Assembly: GCF_036711975.1 (NCBI RefSeq)
Contig: NC_091971.1
Location: 30,511,501 to 30,575,500 of the forward strand
Direction of reading: 5' to 3'
Source: Onthophagus taurus
Lineage: Eukaryota > Arthropoda > Insecta > Coleoptera > Scarabaeidae
DNA length: 64,000 nucleotides
The notes under the pieces were generated by a model that did not search any database, was not told the DNA's origin, and saw only the letters and a program-made list of their open reading frames with translations. Shown here piece after piece: positions 12,301 through 42,330 of the stretch (position 1 is its first letter; every line of letters begins with the position of its first letter). The position numbers were made by a program, and so were the translations under genes.

Positions 12301-15300
12301 TTTTCCACTCTTATTATCTGACTATGTAGTTTTCATAGAATTGGACTTTTTTGGCAACTATGGCATCGTCATTTATATATTATGTTTCTAGTATTGTATA
12401 TATCTATATATCTTCATATATCTATATATATCTTCATATCTCCACATATATCTTCTAAGCTCCTTACGTATTTGGATGGATACATCTTGCCGCGCCCTTT
12501 TGTCATTTTCTACACCGCTATAGAAGAGGTCATAAACAAAATCTATGACAATCTCGTTCTGAGGCAAGCTTATAGCTGATGATAAAATCATACATCAAAA
12601 AATGAAACTTAAATACCTGGGCATCGAAATATTTGACGGGAATTTGGAAGCCAACATTGGAAACAAATTCTTAAAATATAAGAATTTATAATTACCGACC
12701 ATGTTTGTTGTTAAGTACAAAAAATTAATGAATTTAGAACTAAAGGTGTACCTTTGTTTTGAGGTTGTTTAAAGGTTGTCCTTTCTGTTTAGCATTCTTC
12801 TTATCTGTTTATTTTGTTCTTTCCACCACCAGTCACATTCGAGACTTCTTCCAGTCTTTTGCGCCTGGTCCTTTTTCCACACTTCATATTCTCTGTCCAG
12901 TTTCTTTCTCTCTTTCATAGTCACTGTTCGGTCTGTTTCTTCTGTTACCAGTTTTTTCAGTCCTCTCCGGCCACTTATTTTTTTTTTGTTTCCTTCAGTT
13001 TCCATTCTACTTCTTCTGTTACCAATCATCTTCTTGTCTTTCCATCCTTTGTTAAACACTTTCGTTGACCAGTTATTTTTATCATGTGGCTGTATCATTG
13101 TTGTGTATCTAGTCTCTTCTAAAATCAATCTCCAGCTTCCAGCTTTCCTTTTCTTTCTCTAAGCATTTTCTCGTTTTTCAGCATTCTTTTTATCTTTCCA
13201 GCTTCTATTCAGTCTCTTTCTATAGCAGTCTTATTCCTTTTCGTCAAGTATCTGTTCAATTTATTTCTTTCACTGCCAGTCACTTTCCAGACCCCTCTCT
13301 AGTCTGGTAAATTTTCCTCTTCTCTTTATAATCTCTATCACAGTATTTCCGATCTCTCTCAGTATCGTCTTCTATTACCTTTCTTTTTCTAATAGCAGAT
13401 TCTAGCTTTTCTCTTCTCTCTCTAAGCTTTCTCCCTGCCGAGTATACTTCTTATTTTTCCAGCTTGTGTTCAGTTTCTTTCTATCCTTTGTTCAAACTCT
13501 ATCACTTATTAGCGATCTATTTTCAATCCTCTCCGACCTTTTATTTTTTTTTCTTATTTTTGTTCAATCTCATTCTCTTATTAGGAGTTTCGTTCTTGCC
13601 TTTCCATTCTCCTTTCGATCTCTTTCTGCTATTACTAATCTCTTTTCAGTCTTTCTCTTTTATGTATAATCCCTTTGTTGTCTTTTACAGTCCTTTTCCA
13701 GTTTCCATCCTCTCTGCACAATAACTATATTTCTCACCAGTGTACGTTCAACCTTCTTCTTCTATTGCCAGTCTTTCAGTGCTTGCTCTCTTTCCAGTAT
13801 CATTTCTGTCTGCCCAGTCTACTTCTTGTCATTTCAATCTCTATTCAGTCTTCCTTCTATTATTACCAGTCTCTTTTCAGCAATCTTTTTCTGTTTACTT
13901 CCTTTCTAGTCTTTACATTCTCCTTCCAGTCTCTTACCAGCCTCTCTACCTAGTCTCTTTTATTTCGTTCCGCACTCGTTTTAACTAATATCTGTTTTAT
14001 AGCAATAACAATAACACTCAATCAAGTGAATATTGTTATTATCCAATTTTCAGCAAAACCGCCTTTTTAATTTGGACTGTATAAACAGTAGTAGACGTAC
14101 AGCATTAATGTTATATTAAGTAGAGAAAGAATAAAGCAGAATCACTACTTTAGAATGTAATAATGAGAAAGTACTTATAAAGTAATAATGAAACGATTTG
14201 CTATTTCTTTGACTATATCAGAAAAATGTATACCAACAATTTATTGTCAAAACACCACAGTTCAAAATGGCATAGTTTTTATTCTTTAAAACAAAATATT
14301 TAAATTTATCTTTTATTTTCGACTTATTATTACCATCTTTTGTAGATATTATTAAATAATATTATTTATTTAAGAAATAAAATACATGAAATTTCATAAT
14401 CAAACCATATTAAGAGGTGTTATAAGAAACGTTCAAAGATACATCGTTAGAAAACACAACAAATTTCGATCTGTCGTAAAACCAGCCGCATCGAATATGT
14501 TAAGAATGGTAAATAAAATTTAACTAAAATATTAAGTTAATTTCAATTATTAATTTAATTCTTTTCTTAAGAGATGGCATGTAGGAGCCGCAAAATCAGC
14601 ACAAAACTGGGCTAATCAATGTATGTTTTTAACTCATGATGATTCTAAAGGAAGAAATGATAAAAATTATGGAGCTTGTGGACAAAATATCTTCGTTTCA
14701 ACTCATCCAGTTCAATGGTAAAATAAATATATATTAACAGAATTAACATTAATATGTGGGTATCAATTTTAAAAATAAATTGAATTGATTTCCGATTATC
14801 AATTGATATGTCAATGAAAAACTTTAAATGGCAAACAATTTGTTGGTTCGAATTCCAGCTCCGCACGCATTGTATCTTCTTTAAATAGTAATTACTGACA
14901 ACATATTCACCAATAAAAAAATAATTGTGATGACATAATTAAACATAAAATTTTGTAATTATATGTAATAAAATAATTTTATTTTATAATTAGGTTATTC
15001 GCAATGAGAACATGGTTTGCTGAAAAGAAATATTTTACTTACGGGAGCACTAAGAACAATTTAAAATTGGTCGGTCATTACACGCAAATGGTTTGGGCAA
15101 CGAGTCAATTTGTAGGATGTGGATTTGCAAAATGCGACAAAAATTCTGGATTCCCAGGAAAATCTACCTATTACAACTATGTGTGTAATTATTGTCCATC
15201 GTAAGTAATCGTTTTAAATTAATTTATACTTATAGAGATCTGTTTATTTTAATCCTTAGATTACACTGATCGACAAATATGAACTTTTAATTTGTCACAT

Positions 15301-18300
15301 GCACTTTTTTAGTACTTCTTATTTTATTTTGACTCCCTAAGTTGTAGAAAAAATTTTGCAGTCATATATCTTTTGTGGCAAGAACTTCATTCAGAGTTTA
15401 TTTACAGTTAAACTTAAAAATGAGTTTCTTAAAACTAAAAGTTTAAATTTTCTGGAATATTTGACTTGAAGCTGGTTTCTTGCAAGCATCCAACAAAATA
15501 CTGCCAACACACGAGCACTCGAGATGAAAGATGTCGAAGTAGAAAGTGTATTTTGAGTGACATATTACAACCCAATGCTTGTTCGTCGAAAGTAGTTTTG
15601 GGAAACCAGTTTTTGCATCAGTAGCGTTTTTCCAGTTTTTGAAACCTGTCGAAGTGTAAGAAGTTTGTTTGCTACCATGAGGCAAAAATTGCTGGCAAGG
15701 ATAGCAAAACGCAGCATCTTTCTCCACAGAATACTGCAACAAAAACCATTTATATCGCTTGAACCAGTCCGCTACAAAAACCCTATTATTTTGTTTGGGA
15801 TATATGTCTAAAATAACTTGCTTTATCGGTTCTCCGATTTGTGCAATATTAAAAGGAATACCAAGGCTAATACTACCAACATGTTTCACCAAACCTGTAC
15901 TGACTCCATAGGATTAGAAGTAGCAATTGTATCTTGTGCTTGCATCTGTTTTGAGGAATGTGGTTCATCGAGGTCAATTTCCTCTTCAACTCTTCGCTTT
16001 TTGCTAAAGAAAGTCCGTATATCCATCGCAAAATCAATCTTCAGTTCACAACAATAAACTAACAATTGTGTCGTTAACCGATTGAAACACCGTACCTACA
16101 CAACACTAACCAACACCATAGACAAATAACCTCTAATCTGATTATTTGTGTTTATATGGGGATTCCCCATACCACAGATTGAAATACGGCACATACTTCA
16201 ATTGCCATCTATGGGCTGCATAAAGAATTAGTATACATCTATGATTGTGACAAACCGTGATTACTTCGGAATTGTTTAGATGTCGCTACGCGAGTAGTAC
16301 ATTTTTTTTTCATCATGTCATACAATGAACAAACACTTTACAGGCATTTTTTAACCTTTCGTCGGGCGCAATGCAAAAAAGAATCATATCGGGCGCAATG
16401 TATCAAAATGATCACAATGTGTTTACTATGTAATGAAGTTGACTAAATATTATTTCAATAAATCAAAATTTTTACTCTTATTATTTATTGAAACATTATT
16501 AATAATTTATTAATAGTATAACTTAGATAATCGTAACAAAACAATAACAATAAACAGAAAGATCAGCAAACAAAAATGAATCTATGAAAGCGAAAACGTT
16601 TATCACTCATTTGATGATGCTTGAGATATTTGCTGGCTTAGTAATAAGCTTTGAGCACAACTATGACAAATTGTCTGAATATGTGATAAACATATTAATT
16701 TATAACAATTTTTGCAATCGTATTTTGTCAATCGTCGTTTACTCGCTGGAAAATTACAGTCCTCGCACCATTTCCTTTTGACAGCACCACCATCATGTTG
16801 TTCTCTGTTTTGAGTATCTTCCTCGTTACCATCGGTAGATTGAAAACGTTTCAATCTTTCTTGCATATCTTTAGGCATTCCCGGAGTTTGCTGACTTCTT
16901 CGCTTCAATTGGGGCAAAACTGACCCCTGTGCAAACCTTTTGAGGAACATTTTTCTGCGAATAGATTTTTGATTATTCTCAAAACAAATTACCAGTGCAT
17001 TTATGCCCGTAACGTTCAGGATGGCAAAGAATACTACAGCTGGCCATCGTCTTATATTCCTTGCAACATTATATGAGGCGCACAATTTATCGGCAGTATC
17101 CACACCTCCTTTTGTACTGTTGTAGAACGTTATTATTGATGGTTTTTGTTGACTACCTGTGGCAGCATCGATTGAATTGTCTTCATGAAGCGTTGAAGCA
17201 AGAAGTACAAACTAATGTACAGTTATTATTGAACGCAAACATACTACTACAGACATCTCTTCCTTTAGTGGTAACAAATTGTGGTGGAATCTCGCGCTTA
17301 TTTTTTTTTAAAGTTCCAACATGACTTTATTTTTTAATTTGTCGATAAGATCGAAATTACTGAACCAGTTGTCAGCAGTAATATTTCTACCTGTATTAAA
17401 AATAGGCTGAACTAATCTAAGAACGACATCGGTTGGTTTGTTAGATACACGGTATGGGCCATCAGGATGCAAACCAGCATAAATTTCAAGATTATACAAC
17501 CAAATTTTTTTGAGCATCTATCAAAGCATACAGTTTAATTCCGTACTTGTTCGGCTTATTTGGTTATGCACTGTTTGAAACCACACCTACCTCTGAATGC
17601 TTCTAACTTCTCATTCACAGTAACATTTTCTCCCAGACTGTAGTATTTTTGGCAGTTGTGAACAATCTTTGTAAACACGTCACGAATTGCAGCTAACTTG
17701 TCTGTACTTTTTCTTTTTTCCCAAGTACGTTTATCGTCGAATCTTAAACATTTCATGATAAATTTGAATCATGTTAAGCTCATGCATCACCAGTCTAAAT
17801 TTTTCAACGCCATCTTCAGAATCCCACAAATCTTCTAAACTTTGTTTATTAGCCTTGAAAACACCAGCTAAGAACAAGAGACCAATAAACGCTTTCAATT
17901 CAACCCAATCGACAATTTTGGCATCTCTATCGCGTTGGAATTTCGATTTTATATCCTCAATATACTGGTTCGTATACTTCACAATTGTTTCCAAAATATC
18001 ATCAGTTACTAAAAGCTCCAACATTCTAAAAGAGTACGTGCCGATGTTGCTACGCCCACTAATGTACTAATGTAGGCTCTCAAAGCAGATTATTCTTCTT
18101 TGTTCGAATTCTTTTTGCTGGTTGATTGATACTCCATTTCGTTTTTTTGTCCTTTCAGAAAAAATACTGATTGCTTTCTATTGACAAACAATCAACTTCG
18201 TCTTCAGAATCTTCTTGTTCCGTATCAGAATTCTCCTCCACAGCTTCTACAGTGTCAGGTGTATCCGTATCGCTTTCATTTCCAAAATCTTCTTTTTTGC

Positions 18301-20346
18301 TAACACTTTCTTCTTCCCATAATATTTTTTTTGTCTTCCTGATATTGTCAGGATTATTCAAAAAAAAGTTGTTTTTAATATATATATAATATATACATAT
18401 ATGTATATAATTATATACATACATATATTTTATTGTATATAAAATTAAAATAAAATTGATTCTTACTTACATGATTCTTATTATCACTCACTATTATATT
18501 ACTGACTATTATAACACACGAGGTATTATGACTTTCCAGTTTTCGTTCTTCTGTCAACACAATTACCAACATAACTTTACCCGATTATAAAATTCTTAAA
18601 TGACAGCAATAACAATGTGATATAAATGTTATGAGTAACAGAAAATACTTTTGAAATAAAATACACTTATAATATAAAATTATAACATTCGAAATGATAA
18701 CACAAATGACCAATGTATCAAAATGCTTAGAATTCGCTTTTACCTAAGATTCTGGAATATTTATAATGTTCACATTGTAGAGGGTTGTAAAATAAAAAGC
18801 TATTAACAACCAGAGACATTTGGAGATTCGCGGTCAAATATACCAAGCCGAATTGTTCCACGTGTATCAATTTGAACGTGTATATGCATTTGAATTGGCA
18901 TTTTAATTCTGGTATTCAATTCTGATTGAAGTTCTTGGTCCGACTCAGAACCTTCTTTGCGCTCCACTACATCACCTTCCTCTCTAGAATCATCTTGAAC
19001 ACTATTTTCTTTTTCCTCCTCTTCCAATTATTCCCAAATCGTTCCTGATCTTTTTCATAACTCATCTCTAACAAACTATAGTTTGCTATTATTACGTAAA
19101 TGTTTTATCAAAATATAACACAATTATTAAAAATGGGTAAATATTAAATTACGACTGATTTATTTACTTCTTTGGCTTCCTTTTGCAAAACTAGTTTCGA
19201 CGAGGAACGGCTATAGTTCCTCTATAGTTCCTCGTAGAAACTAGTTTTTAGCATCGTTAAGACGGCTACGCAACGTTCGTGTTCGAACCTGTTCAAACGG
19301 AGTCGATTTATACTTTAAGGCTATTTTTTATTGCATAAGTGTTACACATTGTAAATTAAGAAAATTGATCGGTAATTAAGTAAAATTAAGATAGCAAGAC
19401 GTGCGTTTAACAGCAATTCCGGATTCGTCATTATTCTGGTATAGTAACGAATTTGAAAGCAAAAGAATTATATTAGTTATTTTCATGAAATTAAGAGTGC
19501 TGTTAATAACAACTGGAATTACTAAAAACAAAAATACTTACACAGCACATTACTTCCAAGAAAGACAAAAAAGTAAGGAAATCGCGCAATATAGAAAAAA
19601 AAAGAACATTGTACAATTGTCACCTCTTACTCAGCTACGGTTGAACAGGATTTTTAAATCTGTATCCAACAGTTAAAGCGATATAACCGCAAACAAATTT
19701 GAATCTCTACAACATTAGTTTAAAATTTGCGAAAATGCGGCGAGATGAAAGGTTTTTTGTTTTTTCTGCTACTCTTTTGGCTGGAACTTTCTAGTGGAAT
19801 TTCTACTCTTTTTCCAATGGCTCATTAAATTAATACATTCCTGCATTTATAGCTGAATTAAAAATGTTTGATAAAGTATCCCAAATTTTAACGTCAATTT
19901 TCAACATCATTAGGAACAGATCTCCAACAAATGTAAAAATGTATTAGCCAACAATTAACATTTTGTTTTCTAATTCATCACTTTTATTGGTTGTATTTTA
20001 CAATACTTACTAACAACATTGCGTGGTAACTAAAGAATTAAGATATATACAATAATTAATTTACATTTCGTTTACTGTTTGAGATAATACATAATGCTAT
20101 AAAAATGTTTTTATAATTTTCAGCGGGAACAAACAAGGAAAAATAGGATTACCTTACAAATCCGGTAAATCATGTGGAATTTGTCCAAATTCGTGCAAAG
20201 AAAAATTATGTACAAACGGATGTCCATTTTCGAATGTTTACTCCAACTGTGATGATCTTTACAAAAATCACACGCATTTTGTTTGCCATACTCTAGGAAA
20301 TCAATGCAAATCAACTTGTAAATGTAAAGGAAGGATTTACGAATAA
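3348..20346 (+). CDS. Cysteine-rich secretory protein (CAP domain plus CRISP domain)
   Basis: There are five exons: 3348-3432, about 14375-14508 (an alternative acceptor near 14418 also keeps frame), 14572-14717, 14994-15200 and 20124-20346. Phases match throughout; the product is about 264 residues. Exon 1 encodes a hydrophobic signal peptide, so the protein is secreted. Exons 2-4 encode the CAP domain (VRKHNKFR, GHYTQMVWA, YNYVCNYCP) with its six cysteines. Exon 5 is a CRISP-type ten-cysteine domain beginning SCGICPNSC. CAP/CRISP proteins occur in venoms, saliva and reproductive fluids, and some bind ion channels; the role here is unknown. The usual CGEN glutamate of the CAP tetrad is glutamine (CGQN). 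Introns 1 (10.9 kb) and 4 (4.9 kb) are full of transposons. An AATAAA lies near 20524. Confidence 0.88.
3481..3990. repeat. Imperfect direct repeat, period about 310 bp
   Basis: A block of about 200 bp beginning near 3481 (TTTTTAATAGAG ... AATAATTCTTG ... TTATTTCAGGAAATA) recurs near 3794 with the same order of sub-motifs. It is two diverged copies of one unit just inside CRISP intron 1. Confidence 0.5.
3991..5076. other. Intronic sequence with a palindrome-rich possible hAT end
   Basis: No gene is seen. From about 4536 a CAGGATTCGCCCGATTTAAA-type sequence is followed by several copies of the palindrome GATTTAAATC. This resembles the subterminal part of hAT MITEs, but no opposite end was found. 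Confidence 0.3.
5077..5450 (+). pseudogene. Tc1-like transposase fragment
   Basis: The plus strand carries a broken Tc1 transposase reading. The N-terminal helix-turn-helix region contains NRRTTAAKARRRLQ, followed by a stop (HRTIR*), then the first catalytic aspartate region (VLFRDEYWFCL) and a piece resembling GGSVMVW. Stops and frameshifts interrupt it. It faces the opposite way to the Tc1 remnant at 5583-6252 and is a separate insertion or half. Confidence 0.6.
5583..6252 (-). pseudogene. Tc1-like DD34E transposase remnant
   Basis: Two overlapping minus-strand frames (6252-5983 and 6128-5583) give the catalytic two thirds of a Tc1 transposase. LFTDESRF carries the first Asp, MHDNARPH the second and DLNPIEHLW the Glu. 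The spacing from second Asp to Glu is 34 residues, as expected for Tc1. GGSVMVWPGIS lies between them. The N-terminal DNA-binding half is missing and a frameshift near 6120 separates the two frames, so it cannot encode a working transposase. It lies in CRISP intron 1. Confidence 0.8.
6225..6345. repeat. Dispersed CTAG / GCACGGCTA repeat, copy flanking the ACCGGTAT element
   Basis: CCTAGACCTAGAACTAGAAAC and GCACGGCTA motifs occur left of the ACCGGTAT element. Related GCACGGCTAAACCTGAAAC sequence lies on its right side (about 7413-7480). An inverted relative is at about 33545-33607. It suggests the ACCGGTAT element jumped into an older dispersed repeat. Confidence 0.35.
6345..7408. mobile_element. 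Non-autonomous element with ACCGGTAT-rich inverted ends
   Basis: The left end (from about 6348) reads GCAATACCGG and has further ATACCGGTAT copies to about 6420. The right end (about 7335-7408) mirrors it and closes with TTTTGGTCCGGTATTGC. TTTTGGTCCGGTATT is found in both ends in inverted orientation. No transposase was recognised in the roughly 900 bp between. Such ends occur on insect hAT-like elements, but I could not identify a clear 8-bp target duplication. Confidence 0.5.
7481..8223. other. Intronic sequence, nothing recognised
   Basis: Only short, domainless open frames are present. No terminal repeats or motifs were recognised. Confidence 0.5.
8224..8863. mobile_element. MITE with CCTAGG-rich interior
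   Basis: The left end TTACCGACAATCTGTATAAT is mirrored by the right end ATTATACAGATTGCCGGTAT, giving inverted terminal repeats of roughly 35 bp. Inside each arm are copies of ACCTAGGTA or GCCTAGG(C/T)A beside TATAC/GTATA steps. There is no coding capacity. Flanking TA is compatible with a Tc1/mariner-type MITE, but this is inference. Confidence 0.5.
8864..9699. other. Intronic sequence, nothing recognised
   Basis: No open frame of note and no repeat structure was seen. It leads into the Penelope-like fragment. Confidence 0.45.
9700..9915 (+). pseudogene. Penelope-like element C-terminal (GIY-YIG region) fragment
   Basis: The frame at 9715-9915 encodes HIFDFENTIILDKESNYYNRL-like sequence followed by FLEMFHIN and DTEDLSNIS. 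This matches the end of Penelope-like polyproteins, in the GIY-YIG endonuclease tail, where a GH-x-FDFEN...ILD-E-NYYKR pattern recurs. The rest of the reverse transcriptase is absent. A hammerhead-like motif lies about 200 bp downstream, as expected for a Penelope-like 3' region. Confidence 0.55.
10120..10162 (+). ncRNA. Hammerhead-ribozyme-like motif 2 (degenerate)
   Basis: ATACT (stem I), CTGATGGA in place of the core, GATCG-7-nt loop-CGATC (stem II, 5 bp), GAAA core, TATT, then AGTAT (stem I partner). The layout matches the other three motifs, but the core has an extra or changed G, so it is probably inactive. It lies just downstream of a Penelope-like coding fragment, which supports the assignment. 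Confidence 0.4.
10719..10880 (+). pseudogene. Reverse transcriptase scrap (YADD)
   Basis: A short plus-strand reading contains IQYYADDVMLVTVNEGDLQ, which resembles the catalytic YADD motif of non-LTR reverse transcriptases. A second scrap near 12598-12650 reads KLKYLGIEIF, resembling the region downstream of YADD. About 1.7 kb of unrelated T/C-rich sequence lies between. Both are very short, so the call is tentative. Confidence 0.35.
10905..12379. other. T/C-rich intronic sequence without recognised genes
   Basis: The plus strand is thymine and pyrimidine rich, giving long open frames full of Phe, Ser, Leu and Cys in several frames at once. These frames show no domain and are composition artefacts. 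Confidence 0.5.
12385..12460. repeat. TATATATCT-type microsatellite
   Basis: TATATATCT and CATATATCT units are repeated with variation over about 75 bp. Confidence 0.6.
12770..13985. repeat. 1.2-kb polypyrimidine (CT-rich) degenerate tandem tract
   Basis: The plus strand is overwhelmingly pyrimidine, with recurring phrases such as TCTTCTGTTACCAGT, TTCCAGTCTCTTTCT and TATTACCAGTCTCTTTTCAG. No fixed period is obvious; units look roughly 40-60 bp. The tract ends about 390 bp before CRISP exon 2 and contains many CAG steps after pyrimidine runs, so it is a field of potential decoy 3' splice sites in the pre-mRNA. The open frames in both orientations are products of composition. Confidence 0.6.
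15443..16026 (-). pseudogene. hAT-type TTF zinc-finger transposase N-terminus (ZMYM1/DUF4371-like)
   Basis: The minus strand starts with MDIRTFFSKKRRVEEE, typical of these proteins, then shifts frame near 15895. It continues with GEPIKQVILDIYPKQ, ADWFKRYKWFLLQYS, KDAAFCYPCQQF, TSTGFKNWKNA and a late HSK segment. This is the TTF-type zinc finger at the front of many insect hAT transposases. The remainder, including the hAT dimerisation domain, is absent. It lies inside CRISP intron 4, antisense to the host gene. Confidence 0.7.
16603..18424 (-). pseudogene. piggyBac-like transposase remnant in CRISP intron 4
   Basis: Minus-strand pieces in order: an acidic N-terminus (SDTEQEDSEDEVD); IVKYTNQYI...FIGLLFLAGVFK; MKCLRFDDKRTWEKRKSTDK; the first catalytic region, where the expected IDE is VNE (NEKLEAFRGRC); NITADNWFSNF with the second Asp; GGVDTADKLC with the third Asp; RRWPAVVFFAILN; and a C-terminal Cys cluster (CEDCNFPASKRR...CKNCYKLIC). 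At least four frame breaks separate them. The first catalytic Asp is replaced by Asn, so cleavage should be lost whatever the frames. A possible TTAA-CCTTTCGTC end lies near 16351; the opposite end was not found. Confidence 0.8.
18425..20123. other. Rest of CRISP intron 4, mostly unassigned
   Basis: A minus-strand acidic reading at 19027-18803 (MEEEEKENSVQDDSREEG) could be a further transposase N-terminus but has no recognisable domain. A 22-bp-arm hairpin lies at 19187-19248. The plus-strand frame at 19401-19676 is not recognised. The last 400 bp are plain AT-rich intron leading to the acceptor before 20124. Confidence 0.4.
19187..19248. repeat. Strong hairpin, 22-bp arms
   Basis: Arms 19187-19208 and 19227-19248 are inverted repeats matching at 21 of 22 positions (AAAACTAGTTTC...GAGGAAC). 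The 18-nt spacer itself contains CTATAG twice. It could be a fused transposon end or a small MITE. Confidence 0.55.
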
Positions 20347-20575
20347 TTTAGAAATAACAGCAATTCTTTTTTTAGTAAATTTTTCTTTAAACAAACACTG
20401 ATTTAATTTATTTTTGTTTTTGTTTCTTTATACATTTTTTTATTATAAGTACAATGTACTTTTGGTAATATTTCTTTTATATATTACTAATTAGTTAATT
20501 ATAGATGCAGCACATTTTTACCAAATAAACATGCATACATTGCAATTAATAATACATCGCAATTTTTTATTTTCT

Positions 20576-40463
<19,888 letters not shown>

Positions 40464-41131
40464 ATTCAAGTTTAAGACGGGTTTTTAACAAGTTCTGTCA
40501 CTCATAAATTCTAACCTCAAACGTCAAAATTTTAGATTAGAATATATATGTTAATAAACGCAGAATTGCCGCAATATTTGTTATTATTTATGAATATAAA
40601 TAAATTAAAATTAATAATTATATTACTAATGATATTGTTTATATAACTAGTTAATTTAATAATTTGTTGGTATTTTCAGGTTATATTTTGGTAATTAATT
40701 TGAAGTGTGAATTAGAGATGGCGCACATTATTTAATTTATTAAATTTATTAAAATTGATAAGTTCACATAATTAATTTATAATTTTTGTATGAATGTATT
40801 GTACAATATAAAATAAAACTATTAATTCGCATATATAATAATTAAAAACTAAATTTCTTTTCTAATTGAGACCATAATCAAGTTTCGACTGATAAACAAA
40901 ATTTAAAAATTATGCATAATAAGTTTTCTTTTTTAAATTTTTATTTTGGTATATATAATTTGTTAATACATTATTAACTAATTCGTTTATTTACAAATTA
41001 TAAATTGGCTAAGAGAAATTAATAAATTGGAAATTTGTATTTTTTGACACAATTCCAACGTGATGTCAAATATAGATCGTAGGAAATTTATTTTAATTTA
41101 AAACGTAATAATAATATTTTTCGTATACAAA
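40464..41131. promoter_or_regulatory. Divergent intergenic region between PTPA and NDUFAF3
   Basis: 668 bp of AT-rich sequence separates the two divergent start codons and must hold both promoters. No strong TATA or Inr could be assigned with confidence. Confidence 0.4.
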
Positions 41132-41894
41132 ATGGTTATGTTAAGAAATATATGTAACAAATTAATTAAACAAACATCGTTATTTCAACAAAGTAAACGG
41201 TACGCATTCATAAAGTTAAAAAAATTAATTTTTAGGTTATGTTGACAACCAAAAATTCCTTCATTTCTGTATAAATTGTAGATTTCTGAAGGTATCTCCT
41301 ACGTTAAAAAGTTTTGATGGTGAAGGAAAAACGTCTGTGAATATACTAAATCAAGAGGAAGGTGCTAATTTGATGATTAACGGATTTAGTCAAGTTAATT
41401 ATAAAAAAAATGATTTAAATGTAGTTTTAATTCTATTTGTTTTAGGCTGGATTTCGATTAAATAACGATTTAACAGTGTTAGGTCCGATAGCAATTTTTC
41501 CAAGGTAAATTTATAAATAAAGTTTTTAAATACATTTATTTTATTGTGTTTTAGAACAATTTTAGCTTGGAATGTTAGTGGAATAGATGATATAACGGAA
41601 GAGTCTCTTCAATTATTCACCGTGCTAGAACCAAAATTAGATATTTTAGTGATAGGAGTTGGAGATAAACTAGACGATCTTAGTTTTCATAGGAGGTTCT
41701 TACCATTTATGCACAAACATAAGATTAATTTGGAAATATTGCCCACAGAACAAGCTTGCTCTACATTTAATTTTATGAGCTCAGAAGGAAGATATGTTGG
41801 TGGTGCTATGATACCTCCAACTAATATTAGTGCCCCTGAAGATGATGTGTTAGCTTCTAAAATGCGATATCAAAATTTATATGAATTTGAGTGA
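41132..41894 (+). CDS. NDUFAF3: Complex I assembly factor NDUFAF3-like
   Basis: There are four exons: 41132-41199, 41282-41393, 41446-41504 and 41555-41894, all GT-AG with matching phases; the product is 192 residues (vertebrate orthologues are of similar size). The N-terminus (MVMLRNICNKLIKQTS) is basic and lacks acids, as a mitochondrial presequence should. Family motifs are SVNILNQEEGANLMINGFSQ, LTVLGPIAIFPRTILAW, LDILVIGVGD and LEILPTEQACSTFNFM. NDUFAF3 acts with NDUFAF4 in early assembly of mitochondrial respiratory complex I. It is divergent from PTPA; AATAAA at 41912. No defects are seen. Confidence 0.88.
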
Positions 41895-42054
41895 TTTAAA
41901 TAATAGTTAAAAATAAAGTGGTAGTTATTATATTATTAATAGTGATGGTGATAATAAAGTTCATGTAATTTATTTGTTTTCATACTATTAGTTTTATTGG
42001 AAAGTGTTATTATATAAATAAATTGTTCTAGAATAACATTAAAATCAAATGTTA

Positions 42055-42330
42055 GCTCAACATAAGTATGTATGGGGATGTTTTTCAGCAGCAGGAATTA
42101 GAAATCGTTATTTCATAAATGGAATATTGACAAGATATATAAACATTTTGAAAAAAAATAAATTTGAAGCATGCCACACTAGATTCTACACTTTTTTTTA
42201 CTTTTAGACTGTGTATAACTGTCCAGAACACCTCAAAACACCACCACAAAGCCCACATCTTAATCCTATTGAGGTTTATTATCAATATTCAAGAAGAAAT
42301 TGAAACATTGACTTAAAAATAACGTTGAAG
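42055..42330 (+). pseudogene. Internally deleted Tc1-like transposase fragment
   Basis: The plus strand reads YVWGCFSAAGIRNRYFINGI, INILKKNKFEA, then after a gap NCPEHLKTPPQSPHLNPIEV. This follows the Tc1 order (MVWGCFS, the KY-x-x-IL region and PPQSPDLNPIE). The middle segment with the second catalytic Asp is missing, and the PD before L is PH. Sequence from 42331 to 42699 is unassigned. Confidence 0.6.

Noticed and set aside
11434-13988. Many Phe/Ser/Leu-rich open frames, and a Lys/Glu-rich one on the minus strand at 13128-12769
   Set aside because: They come from strand-biased pyrimidine composition. They overlap one another in several frames and show no domain.
16603-18424. Treating the intronic piggyBac-like sequence as a domesticated PGBD gene
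   Set aside because: Several frame breaks, and the first catalytic Asp has changed. Domestication would need an open frame, which is absent.
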